A stretch of 11,917 nucleotides of DNA from Oceanospirillales bacterium (GCA_003232965.1 QIKG01000148.1:1-11917), one strand, 5' to 3'; shown: positions 1-7,270, numbered from the stretch's first letter. A program made the numbers and translations. Notes: generated by a model from the sequence alone, not told the origin.

Positions 1-788
1 TTGAAGGCAAACGCGCACTGATTATCGGCGTAGCATCACCCCGCTCTATCGCCTGGGGCATTGCAGAAGCTATGCACAAACAAGGTGCAGAACTTGCATT
101 CACCTATCAAAATGATCGCTTAAAATCCCGGGTAGAAAAAATTGCCGCCCAGTGCGATTCCAATATCGTCATCCCCTGTGATGTCGCTACCGACGAGCAA
201 ATTGATAGTACTTTTTCAGAACTGAGCAAGCATTGGGATAAATTTGATATTTTAATTCACTCTGTGGGTTTTGCGCCCCGGGAAGAGCTCAACGGCGATT
301 ATATTGATGCTGTAACTCGGGAAGGATTTAAAATTGCCCATGAGATCAGCAGCTACAGCCTAGCCGGGCTGGCTAAAGCCGCCCGCCCTATGATGCAGGG
401 TCGTAATGGTGCCATTTTAACCCTCAGTTACCTCGGCGCGATACGGGCCATGCCAAACTATAATGTTATGGGGCTCGCTAAAGCCAGTCTTGAGGCCAAT
501 GTCCGCTATCTCGCTCAAAGCCTGGGCCCGGAAGGCACTCGAGTAAACGCCATATCCGCCGGTCCGATTAAAACCCTGGCCGCTGCCGGCATTGGTAATA
601 TGCGCAAAATGCTGGACCATGTGACCCGCACAACCCCCCTGCGACGAACAGTATCCACCGAAGATGTCGGTAATGCTGCCGCCTTTCTATGCTCTGACTT
701 GGCGGCGGGAATTACCGGCGAAATAACCTATGTGGATGCAGGCTATAGTATTTTGGCGATGTCGGAATTATCGACGGGTCAGGGTTAA
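1..788 (+). CDS. fabI: Enoyl-[acyl-carrier-protein] reductase (NADH) FabI, 5'-partial
   Basis: FabI catalyses the last reduction of each fatty-acid elongation round, turning trans-2-enoyl-ACP into acyl-ACP with NAD(P)H in the cytoplasm. The frame is already open at base 3 (EGKRALIIGVASPRSIAWGI), which matches the FabI dinucleotide-binding start, so only about four N-terminal residues and the start codon lie outside the window. The Met at 72 is an internal residue, equivalent to about Met28 of E. coli FabI. The diagnostic active site is present: Tyr in LSYLGA, Tyr in PNYN, and Lys seven residues later in NVMGLAKA (the Y-X9-Y-X6-K arrangement). HSVGFAP, VTREGFKIAH, NAISAGPIKTLAA, FLCSDL and the C-terminal GEITYVDAGYSI also match the family. 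Length would be about 265 residues against 262 in E. coli. A strong terminator follows 34 bp after the stop, so it looks like the end of its transcript. Confidence 0.97.
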   Translation, partial: EGKRALIIGVASPRSIAWGIAEAMHKQGAELAFTYQNDRLKSRVEKIAAQCDSNIVIPCDVATDEQIDSTFSELSKHWDKFDILIHSVGFAPREELNGDYIDAVTREGFKIAHEISSYSLAGLAKAARPMMQGRNGAILTLSYLGAIRAMPNYNVMGLAKASLEANVRYLAQSLGPEGTRVNAISAGPIKTLAAAGIGNMRKMLDHVTRTTPLRRTVSTEDVGNAAAFLCSDLAAGITGEITYVDAGYSILAMSELSTGQG

Positions 789-821
789 GTCACCAGCATA
801 AACCTACATAAGCAGGTATAA

Positions 822-848
822 AAAAACCCCGGGTATCTGGGGGTTTTT
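822..848 (+). terminator. Rho-independent terminator after fabI
   Basis: AAAAACCCC (822-830) pairs perfectly with GGGGTTTTT (840-848) around a 9-nt loop, giving a GC core followed by a T tract. An A tract leads the left arm, so it could also work on the minus strand. It lies 34 bp past the fabI stop. Confidence 0.85.
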
Positions 849-1207
849 ATTGACGGCAATTAAGTTAGGGCTGGCTTAATATTAAATTGAGCTATGCTGT
901 ATTCTAGGCATTCCTGCTAACAGGTAGATATCAATTCGGAAGGTTTTTTATCTTTTTATTCAACAATCTTTCGCTACAAGCTAACAAAAGAACAACTTAT
1001 GCGATCCGTCTACTGTAAATTTGATAACCTACTTTGAATGAACTGCGTAGCGCGCTTATTAGTCTGCCTTTACCCAACAAAAATTCACTACAGCGGGCTA
1101 ATGTAGCTTTTCAGGCATGTCATATAATACTTGGGCATGCCGCAAGAGATCTCTTAGTGAGGGTTTAAGCCAGGCTGTATCAGTCGAGGTTAAGGCCTCT
1201 AGTAAAA

Positions 1208-1213
1208 TATAAT
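1208..1213 (+). promoter_or_regulatory. Candidate -10 box for the MDR oxidoreductase gene
   Basis: An exact TATAAT stands 55 bp before the ATG at 1269. The -35 position (around 1185-1190, TCGAGG) is poor. A competing TATAAT lies at 1123-1128 inside an inverted repeat. Either may drive the gene, and the call rests on the -10 match alone. Confidence 0.25.
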
Positions 1214-1268
1214 AACATAGCACCCATCGAATAATTCAACAAAGCGCACTCAAGAGGAGAAGCTTATT

Positions 1269-2270
1269 ATGCCAAAAGTATTAAGGTTACACGAGTACAA
1301 AGAGTATAGAGACCTAAGTGGCATTCATTTGGACGAAGTTCCCATTGTCGAACCAAGTGAAGGTGAGATCCGGATAGCCGCAGCCGCTTTCTCTTTGAAC
1401 TACGGTGATTATGAACTGTTTACCGATAACTATATGTTCAGCATGGACCTACCTGCTCGCTTTGGCGACGAATGCGCGGGTATCGTTGATGCTATTGGCC
1501 CAGGCGTTACCGAATTCAAGCTTGGCGACAAGGTTAGCACCATGCCTTGGATGAATGCTGGCTATGGCGTCAATGGTGAGTTTGCTATTGTGCCTGCGCG
1601 CTTCACAGCCCACTACCCTGACAACCTATCTCCTGAAGAAGCTTGCTGTATTTGGGTTGCCTACCTCACTTGTTACTATGCGCTATTCGAAATTTCGAAT
1701 GTCAGAGCAGCTGACTATGTCTTGATTACAGCCGGCACCAGCAGCGCTGGAATGGCGGCAATGGAGATGTGTAAAATGGTTGGCGCCAAAACTATTGGCA
1801 CCAGCCGCACTAACAAAAACCGTGATTTTATGCTTGAAGTTGGTTATGACCATGTTATTGCGCAAAGCGATAATAATATGTCAGATAGCATTATGGGTTT
1901 CAGCAAAGGACAGGGTGTGCGAATTATCTATGATCCAATTGGTGGTGCAATCCTTCAGGATTATGCCGCTGGCCTTGCCCAAAATGCCATTATCTTCCTC
2001 TATGGCGGCATGGATCAGAGCCCGACTATCCTGCCAGAAATTGAAATGACACAGAAAGCGGCCTGCTTAAGACCTTTCTCAGTGTATAACCATATTTACG
2101 AAAAAGAATCTCGTGATCGGGGCGTCAAATTTGTCTACAATGCGCTTGCTCGTGGTGATTTAAAGGCTCATGTGGAGAAAGTTTATCCGCTAGAAAATTT
2201 CCGTCAAGCATTTGAAGATCAACTCAACTCTACGACCCGCCGCGGTAAAATGGTGGTTTCGATGGCCTGA
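1269..2270 (+). CDS. Zinc-independent MDR oxidoreductase, quinone oxidoreductase-like (NADP-type)
   Basis: This 333-residue protein is a medium-chain dehydrogenase/reductase expected to reduce or oxidise a quinone, enone or carbonyl substrate with a nicotinamide cofactor in the cytoplasm. The N-terminal GroES-like domain spans about residues 1-125 and the Rossmann domain about 126-270, with the nucleotide-binding stretch VLITAGTSSAGMAAMEMCK at 151-169 and TSRTNKN at 178-184; the Arg there fits NADP(H). IIYDPIGG is the usual DxxGG segment of quinone-reductase relatives. Where zinc alcohol dehydrogenases have GHE, this protein has GDE (residues 66-68), and I see no structural-zinc Cys cluster, so it should be a zinc-free member. 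The start is well supported: AGGAGA sits 8 bp before the ATG. It appears to be a single-gene unit. Substrate is unknown. Confidence 0.88.
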   Translation: MPKVLRLHEYKEYRDLSGIHLDEVPIVEPSEGEIRIAAAAFSLNYGDYELFTDNYMFSMDLPARFGDECAGIVDAIGPGVTEFKLGDKVSTMPWMNAGYGVNGEFAIVPARFTAHYPDNLSPEEACCIWVAYLTCYYALFEISNVRAADYVLITAGTSSAGMAAMEMCKMVGAKTIGTSRTNKNRDFMLEVGYDHVIAQSDNNMSDSIMGFSKGQGVRIIYDPIGGAILQDYAAGLAQNAIIFLYGGMDQSPTILPEIEMTQKAACLRPFSVYNHIYEKESRDRGVKFVYNALARGDLKAHVEKVYPLENFRQAFEDQLNSTTRRGKMVVSMA

Positions 2271-2299
2271 TGAATCCCTTAGTTAGTTTGTTTTATTGC

Positions 2300-2318
2300 A
2301 AGGGCTGCCTTTTTATTT
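2300..2318 (+). terminator. Weak possible terminator after the MDR gene
   Basis: A short stem AAGG/CCTT (2300-2303 with 2308-2311, loop GCTG) runs into TTTTTATTTATT about 30 bp past the stop. The stem is only 4 bp, so this is tentative. Confidence 0.3.
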
Positions 2319-2421
2319 ATTAAGTCTCTTGCTATCACGCATACTAATGCTAGGAAAATACACGTACTGATTTTTTCAAATTATGCGAAAAATTTCAAAT
2401 GCTTAGGTTTTCAACCGCATC

Positions 2422-2452
2422 GCTTATCAACAGGCATTACCTGTTGATAAGC
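2422..2452. repeat. Perfect 13-bp inverted repeat (hairpin or operator)
   Basis: GCTTATCAACAGG (2422-2434) and CCTGTTGATAAGC (2440-2452) are exact reverse complements around the 5-nt loop CATTA. No T tract follows on either strand, so it is not a standard rho-independent terminator. It lies between two co-directional genes, 180 bp before the sulfotransferase start. It could be a regulator's operator, an mRNA hairpin or a small dispersed repeat. Confidence 0.7.
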
Positions 2453-2551
2453 AACCAGGAAGTTAATTTTGATGAGCCGATCTATTCCTTAAATTCGAAG
2501 CGCCCTAATTATCAGTCCACTTTTCTGACATTGATGTTTTTATAATGTACT

Positions 2552-2638
2552 ATGGAAAAAACACAAATCAACAACGCACCAAAAGCCAACAAATGCTCCC
2601 CTTTTTCTATAAATAGAACGCTGGTGACCGTAATTTGA
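2552..2638 (+). CDS. Possible 28-codon leader peptide ORF overlapping the sulfotransferase start
   Basis: An ATG at 2552 opens a 28-codon frame (MEKTQINNAPKANKC...) whose TGA (2636-2638) overlaps the TTG start of the next gene (2635-2637) as TTGA. Such an overlap is typical of translational coupling. A TATAAT at 2541-2546 would place transcription start at or next to this ATG, so it would be leaderless; there is no Shine-Dalgarno sequence and no good -35 box. The peptide resembles nothing I know. It may be a chance frame; the overlap geometry is the main support. Confidence 0.3.
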   Translation: MEKTQINNAPKANKCSPFSINRTLVTVI

Positions 2639-4224
2639 ATAACACTTTAAACACAGACACTAAACAACTCCACCATTCGACTTGGCAAGCTTATAAGCGA
2701 GGGGATCTAAAAAAGGCGTGGAAACACTGTCAGAAGCTCACCCAGATCAATCCGACTTTTGCGCCCGGCTGGGATATCAGAAGTCGAATAATGCTGGCGG
2801 TAGGTCAAAAAGACAAGGCACTAGCCTGCATTCAGCAGGCACTGTTAATAGAGTCTCGCAACCCCGCCTTTCTTGCACAGAAAGTATATTGTCTATTGGC
2901 GCTGCATCGCAATAGCGAAGCCAACAACCTGACCCAAGACCTCGCCACACTCTGTGATCACAGCGCTGCACTACAAGACACTCTCGGCAACCTTTATAGT
3001 CTGAATAAAAAACAACAACTGGCACAGGAGGCATTTACTAAGGCAGTGGCACTAGAGCCAAACAACCCGCATTTTAGCTTTAACCTGGCTCTAGCACATC
3101 AATCTATGGGTGATTTGGCGGAAGCCGAGCAGGCTTTTAACCGCAGTATTACCTTGCGGCCCGATGATTATGAGGCTTGGCTGCACCGATCTCGCCTACG
3201 TAAACAAAACCCTGATAAAAATCACATCCCAGAACTAGAGTCTCTCGTTGCTAGTGGTATTTCCTCACCAAAGGGTGATGTAGCGGTGCGTTACGCCCTT
3301 GCCAAAGAGTATGAAGATATCGGCAAACACAGCGAATCTTTCGGTCACTTATGCACTGGTGCACGTATTCGGCGCTCACATATCGAATACAGCATCAAAA
3401 GTGATAAGAATGCTATGGATACCATAATCCAGCAATTTTCTGCGGACTTCCTGCAACGCACCACAAAAGGTTACCATAGTGATGAGCCGATCTTTATCGT
3501 AGGTCTACCCCGCACTGGTACAACCCTAGTTGAACGCATTATCAGTAGTCATAGCAGCGTTTATGCGGCCGGGGAATTGGATAATTTTTCAAATCAGCTT
3601 AGTCAGCAAGTATCGACACTTAAGCTACAAAAACCAACTGATCGATCTCAATTTATTTCGGCCACAACTCAAGTAGATTATAACGCCCTTGGTAAAGCCT
3701 ATGTCGAAAGCACCCGCCCGCAAACAGGCCACACACATCGCTTTATTGATAAATTACCGCTTAATTTTCTTTACTGCGGCTTGATATTACGAGCGCTGCC
3801 ACAAGCAAAAATAATCCACCTTACTCGTCACCCCATGGACGTCTGTTACGCCATCTTTAAAACCTTGTTCCAAAAAGCCTACCCCTATTCCTATGACCTT
3901 CAAGAGTTAGGTCAATATTATCTCAGCTATCGTAAGTTAATGACTCATTGGCATAAGCTGATGCCCGAACGTATTTTTGATGTTTCTTACGAACAATTAA
4001 TCCAAGACCAGGAAGGTATTAGCCGAAAAATGCTGGATTATTGCGACCTAATTTGGGAGGCCGATTGTTTGGACTTTCACAACAATACAGCCCCTTCGAC
4101 TACCGCCAGCTTGGCTCAAATTCGACGTCCGTTATATTCAACATCGGTAGGACTGTGGCGTAACCACCAAAAACAGCTACAACCACTACAGGATATGTTT
4201 GAAAACGCAGGAATGTCTTTATGA
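2635..4224 (+). CDS. TPR repeat-containing sulfotransferase
   Basis: This 529-residue cytoplasmic protein joins N-terminal tetratricopeptide repeats (about residues 11-180, for example NNPHFSFNLALAHQSMGDLA) to a C-terminal PAPS-dependent sulfotransferase domain (about 283-525). The 5'-phosphosulfate loop is PIFIVGLPRTGTT (285-297) and the 3'-phosphate region is IIHLTRHPMDVCYA (393-406), where H399 takes the place of the more common Asp of RDPxD. PAPS supplies the sulfuryl group; the acceptor is unknown, and the TPRs probably bind a partner or peptide. The frame has a TAG at 2614-2616 and no ATG or GTG between it and TTG 2635, so TTG is the only start that keeps the whole TPR region. The Shine-Dalgarno signal is poor, which fits coupling to the leader ORF. 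No signal peptide or membrane segment is seen. No PAPS-synthesis gene is nearby. Confidence 0.9.
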   Translation: MNNTLNTDTKQLHHSTWQAYKRGDLKKAWKHCQKLTQINPTFAPGWDIRSRIMLAVGQKDKALACIQQALLIESRNPAFLAQKVYCLLALHRNSEANNLTQDLATLCDHSAALQDTLGNLYSLNKKQQLAQEAFTKAVALEPNNPHFSFNLALAHQSMGDLAEAEQAFNRSITLRPDDYEAWLHRSRLRKQNPDKNHIPELESLVASGISSPKGDVAVRYALAKEYEDIGKHSESFGHLCTGARIRRSHIEYSIKSDKNAMDTIIQQFSADFLQRTTKGYHSDEPIFIVGLPRTGTTLVERIISSHSSVYAAGELDNFSNQLSQQVSTLKLQKPTDRSQFISATTQVDYNALGKAYVESTRPQTGHTHRFIDKLPLNFLYCGLILRALPQAKIIHLTRHPMDVCYAIFKTLFQKAYPYSYDLQELGQYYLSYRKLMTHWHKLMPERIFDVSYEQLIQDQEGISRKMLDYCDLIWEADCLDFHNNTAPSTTASLAQIRRPLYSTSVGLWRNHQKQLQPLQDMFENAGMSL

Positions 4225-4316
4225 TCAGAACGATTCGTCGCAGTAAATAGACACTATTACTGCATATTTAAGGTGTGCAGGCTATCCACATCGACATATT
4301 GGCAACAGGCATAGTG

Positions 4317-4368
4317 GCAACCGCAATAATAGTCATATTATTCTTGATAAAGCCATCACTGTGGTTGC
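4317..4368. repeat. Imperfect stem-loops in the convergent gap
   Basis: AATAATA (4325-4331) and TATTATT (4336-4342) form a 7-bp AT stem with loop GTCA, enclosed by GCAACC (4317-4322) and GGTTGC (4363-4368). They lie between the converging sulfotransferase and DUF917 genes, where a shared terminator would be expected, but there is no GC stem with a T tract. The rest of the 250-bp gap shows nothing. Confidence 0.35.
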
Positions 4369-4474
4369 GAGTCCATAACTGACTAAAATTTACGGAAGCA
4401 AGAACTTACCTTTGTAGCGGGCACGAACAAAAATAAACCCATTCTGCGGAACTGAAATTGGGCGTGTTAGAAAT

Positions 4475-5593
4475 TCAATTTCTTTCTTTATACATTTTCA
4501 CCGCAGGAACATACTCACTATTAATGCCAATATACGCTGGCCCGAAAGCTGCCAACGCTTTTTTGCAAGTGAACTCTTCCCGCGCTGGTAGCACTACAAC
4601 TGCAACATGCATGCCGATGCGGTGATTTGGGTTTGTCACAGGTTCCTGCGCATCCATATCAATTAAACAAATTAAATCAGGTATGGTCACCTGTAGTTCA
4701 CCATTCTTCCAGCCAGCCATATTCTCGTTTTTAATTATAAATTTATAATGGTCTTCTTCATTGGCTCCGACTCCTTGTATTTCCACATACCCAACTGTAA
4801 AACCTTTTTCGACATGGCATTCGTAAGCAACTACTCGGCCACGAAAAGCAACAAAACCTTTGCCACCAATAGCTATTTCATCAGCCACATCAAGACCAGC
4901 AGCTTTAGCTTCTCGAAATGTACGCCCGAGTTCAAGCGCCTCTGAAACGGTGCCCTTGATAATTGATTGTTTAACCTGTTCAATACTCAAAGAGTGGTCT
5001 ATTGATGCTATATCGTTACGACTAACTATAGCTAGCGCGCGAACGATATCCTCAGCGCGCGCATCATCTATAATATTTTCAATTATGAAACATTCACCAA
5101 ATTCGTTTGCAGCGACAATTGGAGCTGCCGGTAAACCATTAAAATAGTATGTGGAATGTGTGATTTCTGGTACCGCTCGACCCGCAGGATCCGCATCAAT
5201 AATATAGCCATCAGCCATTGCTGCTACATAGAAGGAAATAGCGGTGTTAGAGCCACCAAGTTCACAGCAGATCGTACCGTAATATTTTTCACCGGTGTAT
5301 TCTTCCAGCCTTTGAAAGGCGAGCATAATTGGAGGGATCTCGCTGCGTGGCAAACGCTTGTACTTCTGATCTTCTTCCGCTGGCGATGCAGAAACGGCTC
5401 CCAGCATATAAGGTGTGCAAACATGGGACCCTTCAGGGACTTCATCAACTCCTACTAATCTAAATTCCTTGCCTTCTGCTATGGCCATTTCAATAAAATT
5501 AAAACCCTCGTCCAGTTCACCACCGCCTCCTGTTCCAAGAATCGCGCAGCCATAAAGAATATCTGTCAAATCCTGACGATTAAGTAGTTTCAT
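4475..5593 (-). CDS. DUF917 family protein (S-methyl-thiohydantoin desulfurase-like)
   Basis: The 372-residue product has the size and N-terminal signature of the DUF917 / S-Me-THD family: GCAILGTGGGGELDEG at residues 15-30, followed by VPEGSHVCTPYMLGAVSASP, then ELGGSNTAISFYVAAMADGY and DADPAGRAVPEITHSTYYF, then a beta-rich C-terminal half. Members occur with hydantoinases, and one characterised group removes sulfur from thiohydantoin rings; many others have no known activity, so a specific reaction cannot be assigned. The protein appears soluble and cytoplasmic. The ATG is preceded by AAAGAGAG about 9 bp upstream, which supports this start; between them lies the palindrome AGCGATCGCT. It diverges from the Lrp/AsnC gene, a common arrangement for a regulator and its target, and shares the neighbourhood with an NCS1 permease, a family that includes hydantoin carriers. 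Confidence 0.85.
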   Translation of the reverse strand: MKLLNRQDLTDILYGCAILGTGGGGELDEGFNFIEMAIAEGKEFRLVGVDEVPEGSHVCTPYMLGAVSASPAEEDQKYKRLPRSEIPPIMLAFQRLEEYTGEKYYGTICCELGGSNTAISFYVAAMADGYIIDADPAGRAVPEITHSTYYFNGLPAAPIVAANEFGECFIIENIIDDARAEDIVRALAIVSRNDIASIDHSLSIEQVKQSIIKGTVSEALELGRTFREAKAAGLDVADEIAIGGKGFVAFRGRVVAYECHVEKGFTVGYVEIQGVGANEEDHYKFIIKNENMAGWKNGELQVTIPDLICLIDMDAQEPVTNPNHRIGMHVAVVVLPAREEFTCKKALAAFGPAYIGINSEYVPAVKMYKERN

Positions 5594-5603
5594 AGCGATC
5601 GCT
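5594..5603. promoter_or_regulatory. Palindrome AGCGATCGCT at the DUF917 translation start
   Basis: This 10-bp perfect palindrome sits directly before the DUF917 ATG, between it and the ribosome site. Its core octamer GCGATCGC recurs at 5993-6000 in the same intergenic region. It may be a regulator site or a methylation target; GATC lies at its centre. Confidence 0.35.
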
Positions 5604-5774
5604 CTCTTTCAGCAATTGATTTTTGATATACGAGGTATGCCATATACAGGTTAATTTACAAAACCAGCAGAAAATTTATACTTCTGTTCATGGGTATTTT
5701 AGCAACTAAATTTCCTTCTCTCTAATTGTTCAGCATATACTGCGAAATCATTCAATAATCGGCAATTATTGATT

Positions 5775-6180
5775 GCTGCCCCAATTAGCAATTAACTTTG
5801 AATCACATTCTTCTCGATAGTCTTCATAAAATTTAGCTAGTGCATCAGATGAATATTGATGCGAGTTTTAACTCTGCAATATTCAACTAATCGCGTCCAA
5901 TAACCCCAATAACATACACCTCAAAACTCGCCAAGTCAGGTAGGCATTTCAGCTATTTCAGCCACCGGCAATGGTTTGTTTTTGTACAATTTGCGATCGC
6001 CTAGGCAGGATGTGGTCTATTTTGCGTTTTTTCTCCCAATAGTTGTGATCACCAGCGAAACCTAGTGGGTTGAGCAGTACAAAACACTAACTGCAACTTA
6101 TTCCTCTCAGCTGAGATAACAATATTACGCTCAATGAAATTGTTACAAATTGACACCATCGGCCCAGAAAAACGAAGCAT
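5775..6180 (-). pseudogene. Possible decayed gene, unidentified
   Basis: Read on the minus strand, successive short open frames look protein-like and follow one another: ATG at 6180 giving MLRFSGPMVSICNNFIERNI (43 codons, stop 6049-6051), then in another frame LNPLGFAGDHNYWEKKRKID, then LYKNKPLPVAEIAEMPT, then PDLASFEVYVIGVIGRD, and finally SSDALAKFYEDYREECDSKL ending in a stop near 5782. Linked together they would give a protein of roughly 130 residues broken by several frameshifts and stops. I recognise no family, and open frames of 20-40 codons arise easily by chance in such sequence. The case rests only on amino-acid composition and the ordered succession. Confidence 0.2.
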
Positions 6181-6310
6181 TGTTAGTAATTGGATTTCAC
6201 TAATTTATCTTAATAGTGGTATGGTACATGATGTAGAGTATATCGAATGATTTACAGTTGTATATTGGGGGCTAGTCGGTGGGAAATTACATTAGATTGA
6301 GACAAGAGCT

Positions 6311-6808
6311 ATGACCGTTAGAGACTTTAAGTTTGATCGGATTAATAAACACATTATCGACGAACTACAATTAGATGCACGAATCAGCAACCTAGATTTA
6401 GCTGAAAAGGTTCACCTTTCTCCTAGTGCCTGCTTAAAACGAACAAAAAAACTCGAAGAGCACGGACACATTCGACGATACACTACCAACCTAAATCTCA
6501 ATCGCCTCTGTGTGTATGTCCAGGTAATGGCTCACATTAAGTTAGCTGATAATCTACAACAAAAATCTGCTGGTAAATTCGAATTGGCGATTAAAAACCT
6601 TTCCTGCGCCGTAGAATGTTTCAAAGTAAGTGGCGAAGTCGACTATATAATACATTTCATCTGCGCCGATATTTCTCAGTATGAATCCGTCAGCGAAAAA
6701 CTTTTACGAGATGATATTGGCGTTAACTGCATTAAAAGCCACTTTGTGCTGTCGACACCCAAACCATTCACCACATACCCATTAGATGAATTACTATGGA
6801 TCAGTTAA
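6311..6808 (+). CDS. Lrp/AsnC family transcriptional regulator
   Basis: A 165-residue DNA-binding regulator of the feast/famine family. The N-terminal helix-turn-helix (about residues 9-60) has the standard pattern: INKHIIDELQLDARISNLDL, LAEKVHLSPSACLKRTKKLE and HGHIRRY. The C-terminal RAM ligand-binding domain (about 68-155) includes VYVQVMAHIKLAD and SGEVDYIIHFICADISQYES. Such proteins form dimers and octamers and usually sense an amino acid or a related small molecule. Length matches the family. The start at 6311 places the HTH at the usual distance from the N terminus; a modest purine-rich stretch (GAGACAAGAG) precedes it. It diverges from the DUF917 gene and lies upstream of the TonB-dependent receptor, so these, and perhaps the permease, are the likely targets. 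Effector unknown. Confidence 0.93.
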   Translation: MTVRDFKFDRINKHIIDELQLDARISNLDLAEKVHLSPSACLKRTKKLEEHGHIRRYTTNLNLNRLCVYVQVMAHIKLADNLQQKSAGKFELAIKNLSCAVECFKVSGEVDYIIHFICADISQYESVSEKLLRDDIGVNCIKSHFVLSTPKPFTTYPLDELLWIS

Positions 6809-6894
6809 TACTAATTAGTCGAGTCTAGAAAATGATTAAGCCATAAAATTGAGCACTATATTTTATGTATTCTGGGATTGTGTATTCTGAGGAA

Positions 6895-7068
6895 TTATCT
6901 AAGCAGTGGTAATAAAATACAGGCCATCTCTGTTTGATCACAGGTGTTACAGCTCCCGATACACTCATACTGCCGGGTTTGTTTGATACCCTCGGCACCG
7001 CAACGATACCCTCGCCTGATTAGTGCTTGACTGAACCTTTGGTTAATCAAACTTAGAAATACCCCACA
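6895..7068 (-). other. Short Cys-rich open frame of unknown status
   Basis: A 57-codon stop-to-stop frame on the minus strand includes IRRGYRCGAEGIKQTRQYEC and SCNTCDQTEMAC, with six cysteines and a CxxC. The only plausible start is TTG at 7050-7048, with GGGG about 11 bp upstream. The stretch is locally GC-richer than its surroundings and contains the direct repeat GATACCCTCG. Two other frames of the same stretch are also open over much of its length, so this may be a dispersed intergenic element rather than a gene. Confidence 0.2.
6985..7014. repeat. Two direct copies of GATACCCTCG, 20-bp period
   Basis: GATACCCTCG occurs at 6985-6994 and again at 7005-7014, start to start 20 bp, about two helical turns. 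That spacing would put both copies on the same face of DNA, as for a dimeric regulator, but the pair may only be part of a small repeat element. Confidence 0.5.
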
Positions 7069-7257
7069 CTAAATATCCCCTAGTCAATTTGACTGATGTG
7101 TGGATAGCTATTCTCAAACCATATAGAAAGATGATGATATATTGTCGTCAACTCAATAAAAAAGGCATAACAAACATAGGCGGCAACTATTCAGTCACAC
7201 AGAGCCAAGTATTATTGCGCTAGTGAAGCATCTCTTTAAACAACTCATTATGCGGGT

Positions 7258-7270
7258 TATGCAGTGCATA
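7258..7270. promoter_or_regulatory. Palindrome TATGCA-G-TGCATA upstream of the receptor gene
   Basis: The arms TATGCA and TGCATA are exact reverse complements around a single G. It lies 138 bp before the receptor ATG and could be an operator. Confidence 0.3.

Larger units (their letters stand above)
789..1268. other. Intergenic region between fabI and the MDR gene
   Basis: No gene is seen in these 480 bp apart from the fabI terminator. Elements near the downstream gene are an inverted pair GGCATG (1114-1119) / CATGCC (1136-1141) flanking a TATAAT at 1123-1128, a 12-bp palindrome AAGAGATCTCTT at 1144-1155, and a second TATAAT at 1208-1213. No convincing -35 box fits either TATAAT at 16-18 bp, so promoter placement is uncertain. 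The palindromes could be operator sites for an unlinked regulator. Confidence 0.5.
2271..2634. other. Intergenic region between the MDR and sulfotransferase genes
   Basis: These 364 bp hold the weak T-rich terminator, the perfect 13-bp hairpin, a TATAAT at 2541-2546 with no clear -35 box, and a possible 28-codon leader ORF at 2552-2638. Nothing else coding was recognised. Confidence 0.5.
5594..6310. other. Long divergent intergenic region between DUF917 and the Lrp/AsnC gene
   Basis: These 717 AT-rich bp must hold promoters in both directions, but I could not place a convincing -35/-10 pair. Visible elements are two GCGATCGC octamers (5595-5602 and 5993-6000), a 5-bp arm repeat GCAAT/ATTGC near 5762-5776, and a run of protein-like minus-strand frames from about 6180 to 5775, described separately. 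No intact gene of ordinary length is present. Confidence 0.5.

Noticed and set aside
2470..3493. Shared 13-mer GATGAGCCGATCT at about 2471 and 3481
   Set aside because: One shared 13-mer in a window this size is about what chance allows, and the second copy is ordinary coding sequence of the sulfotransferase.
5156..5458. A 100-residue plus-strand open frame opposite DUF917
   Set aside because: It is a shadow of the well-supported DUF917 gene on the other strand.
5595..6000. GCGATCGC as a cyanobacterial HIP1 signature
   Set aside because: All recognisable proteins are gammaproteobacterial in style; two octamers alone do not indicate a cyanobacterial host.
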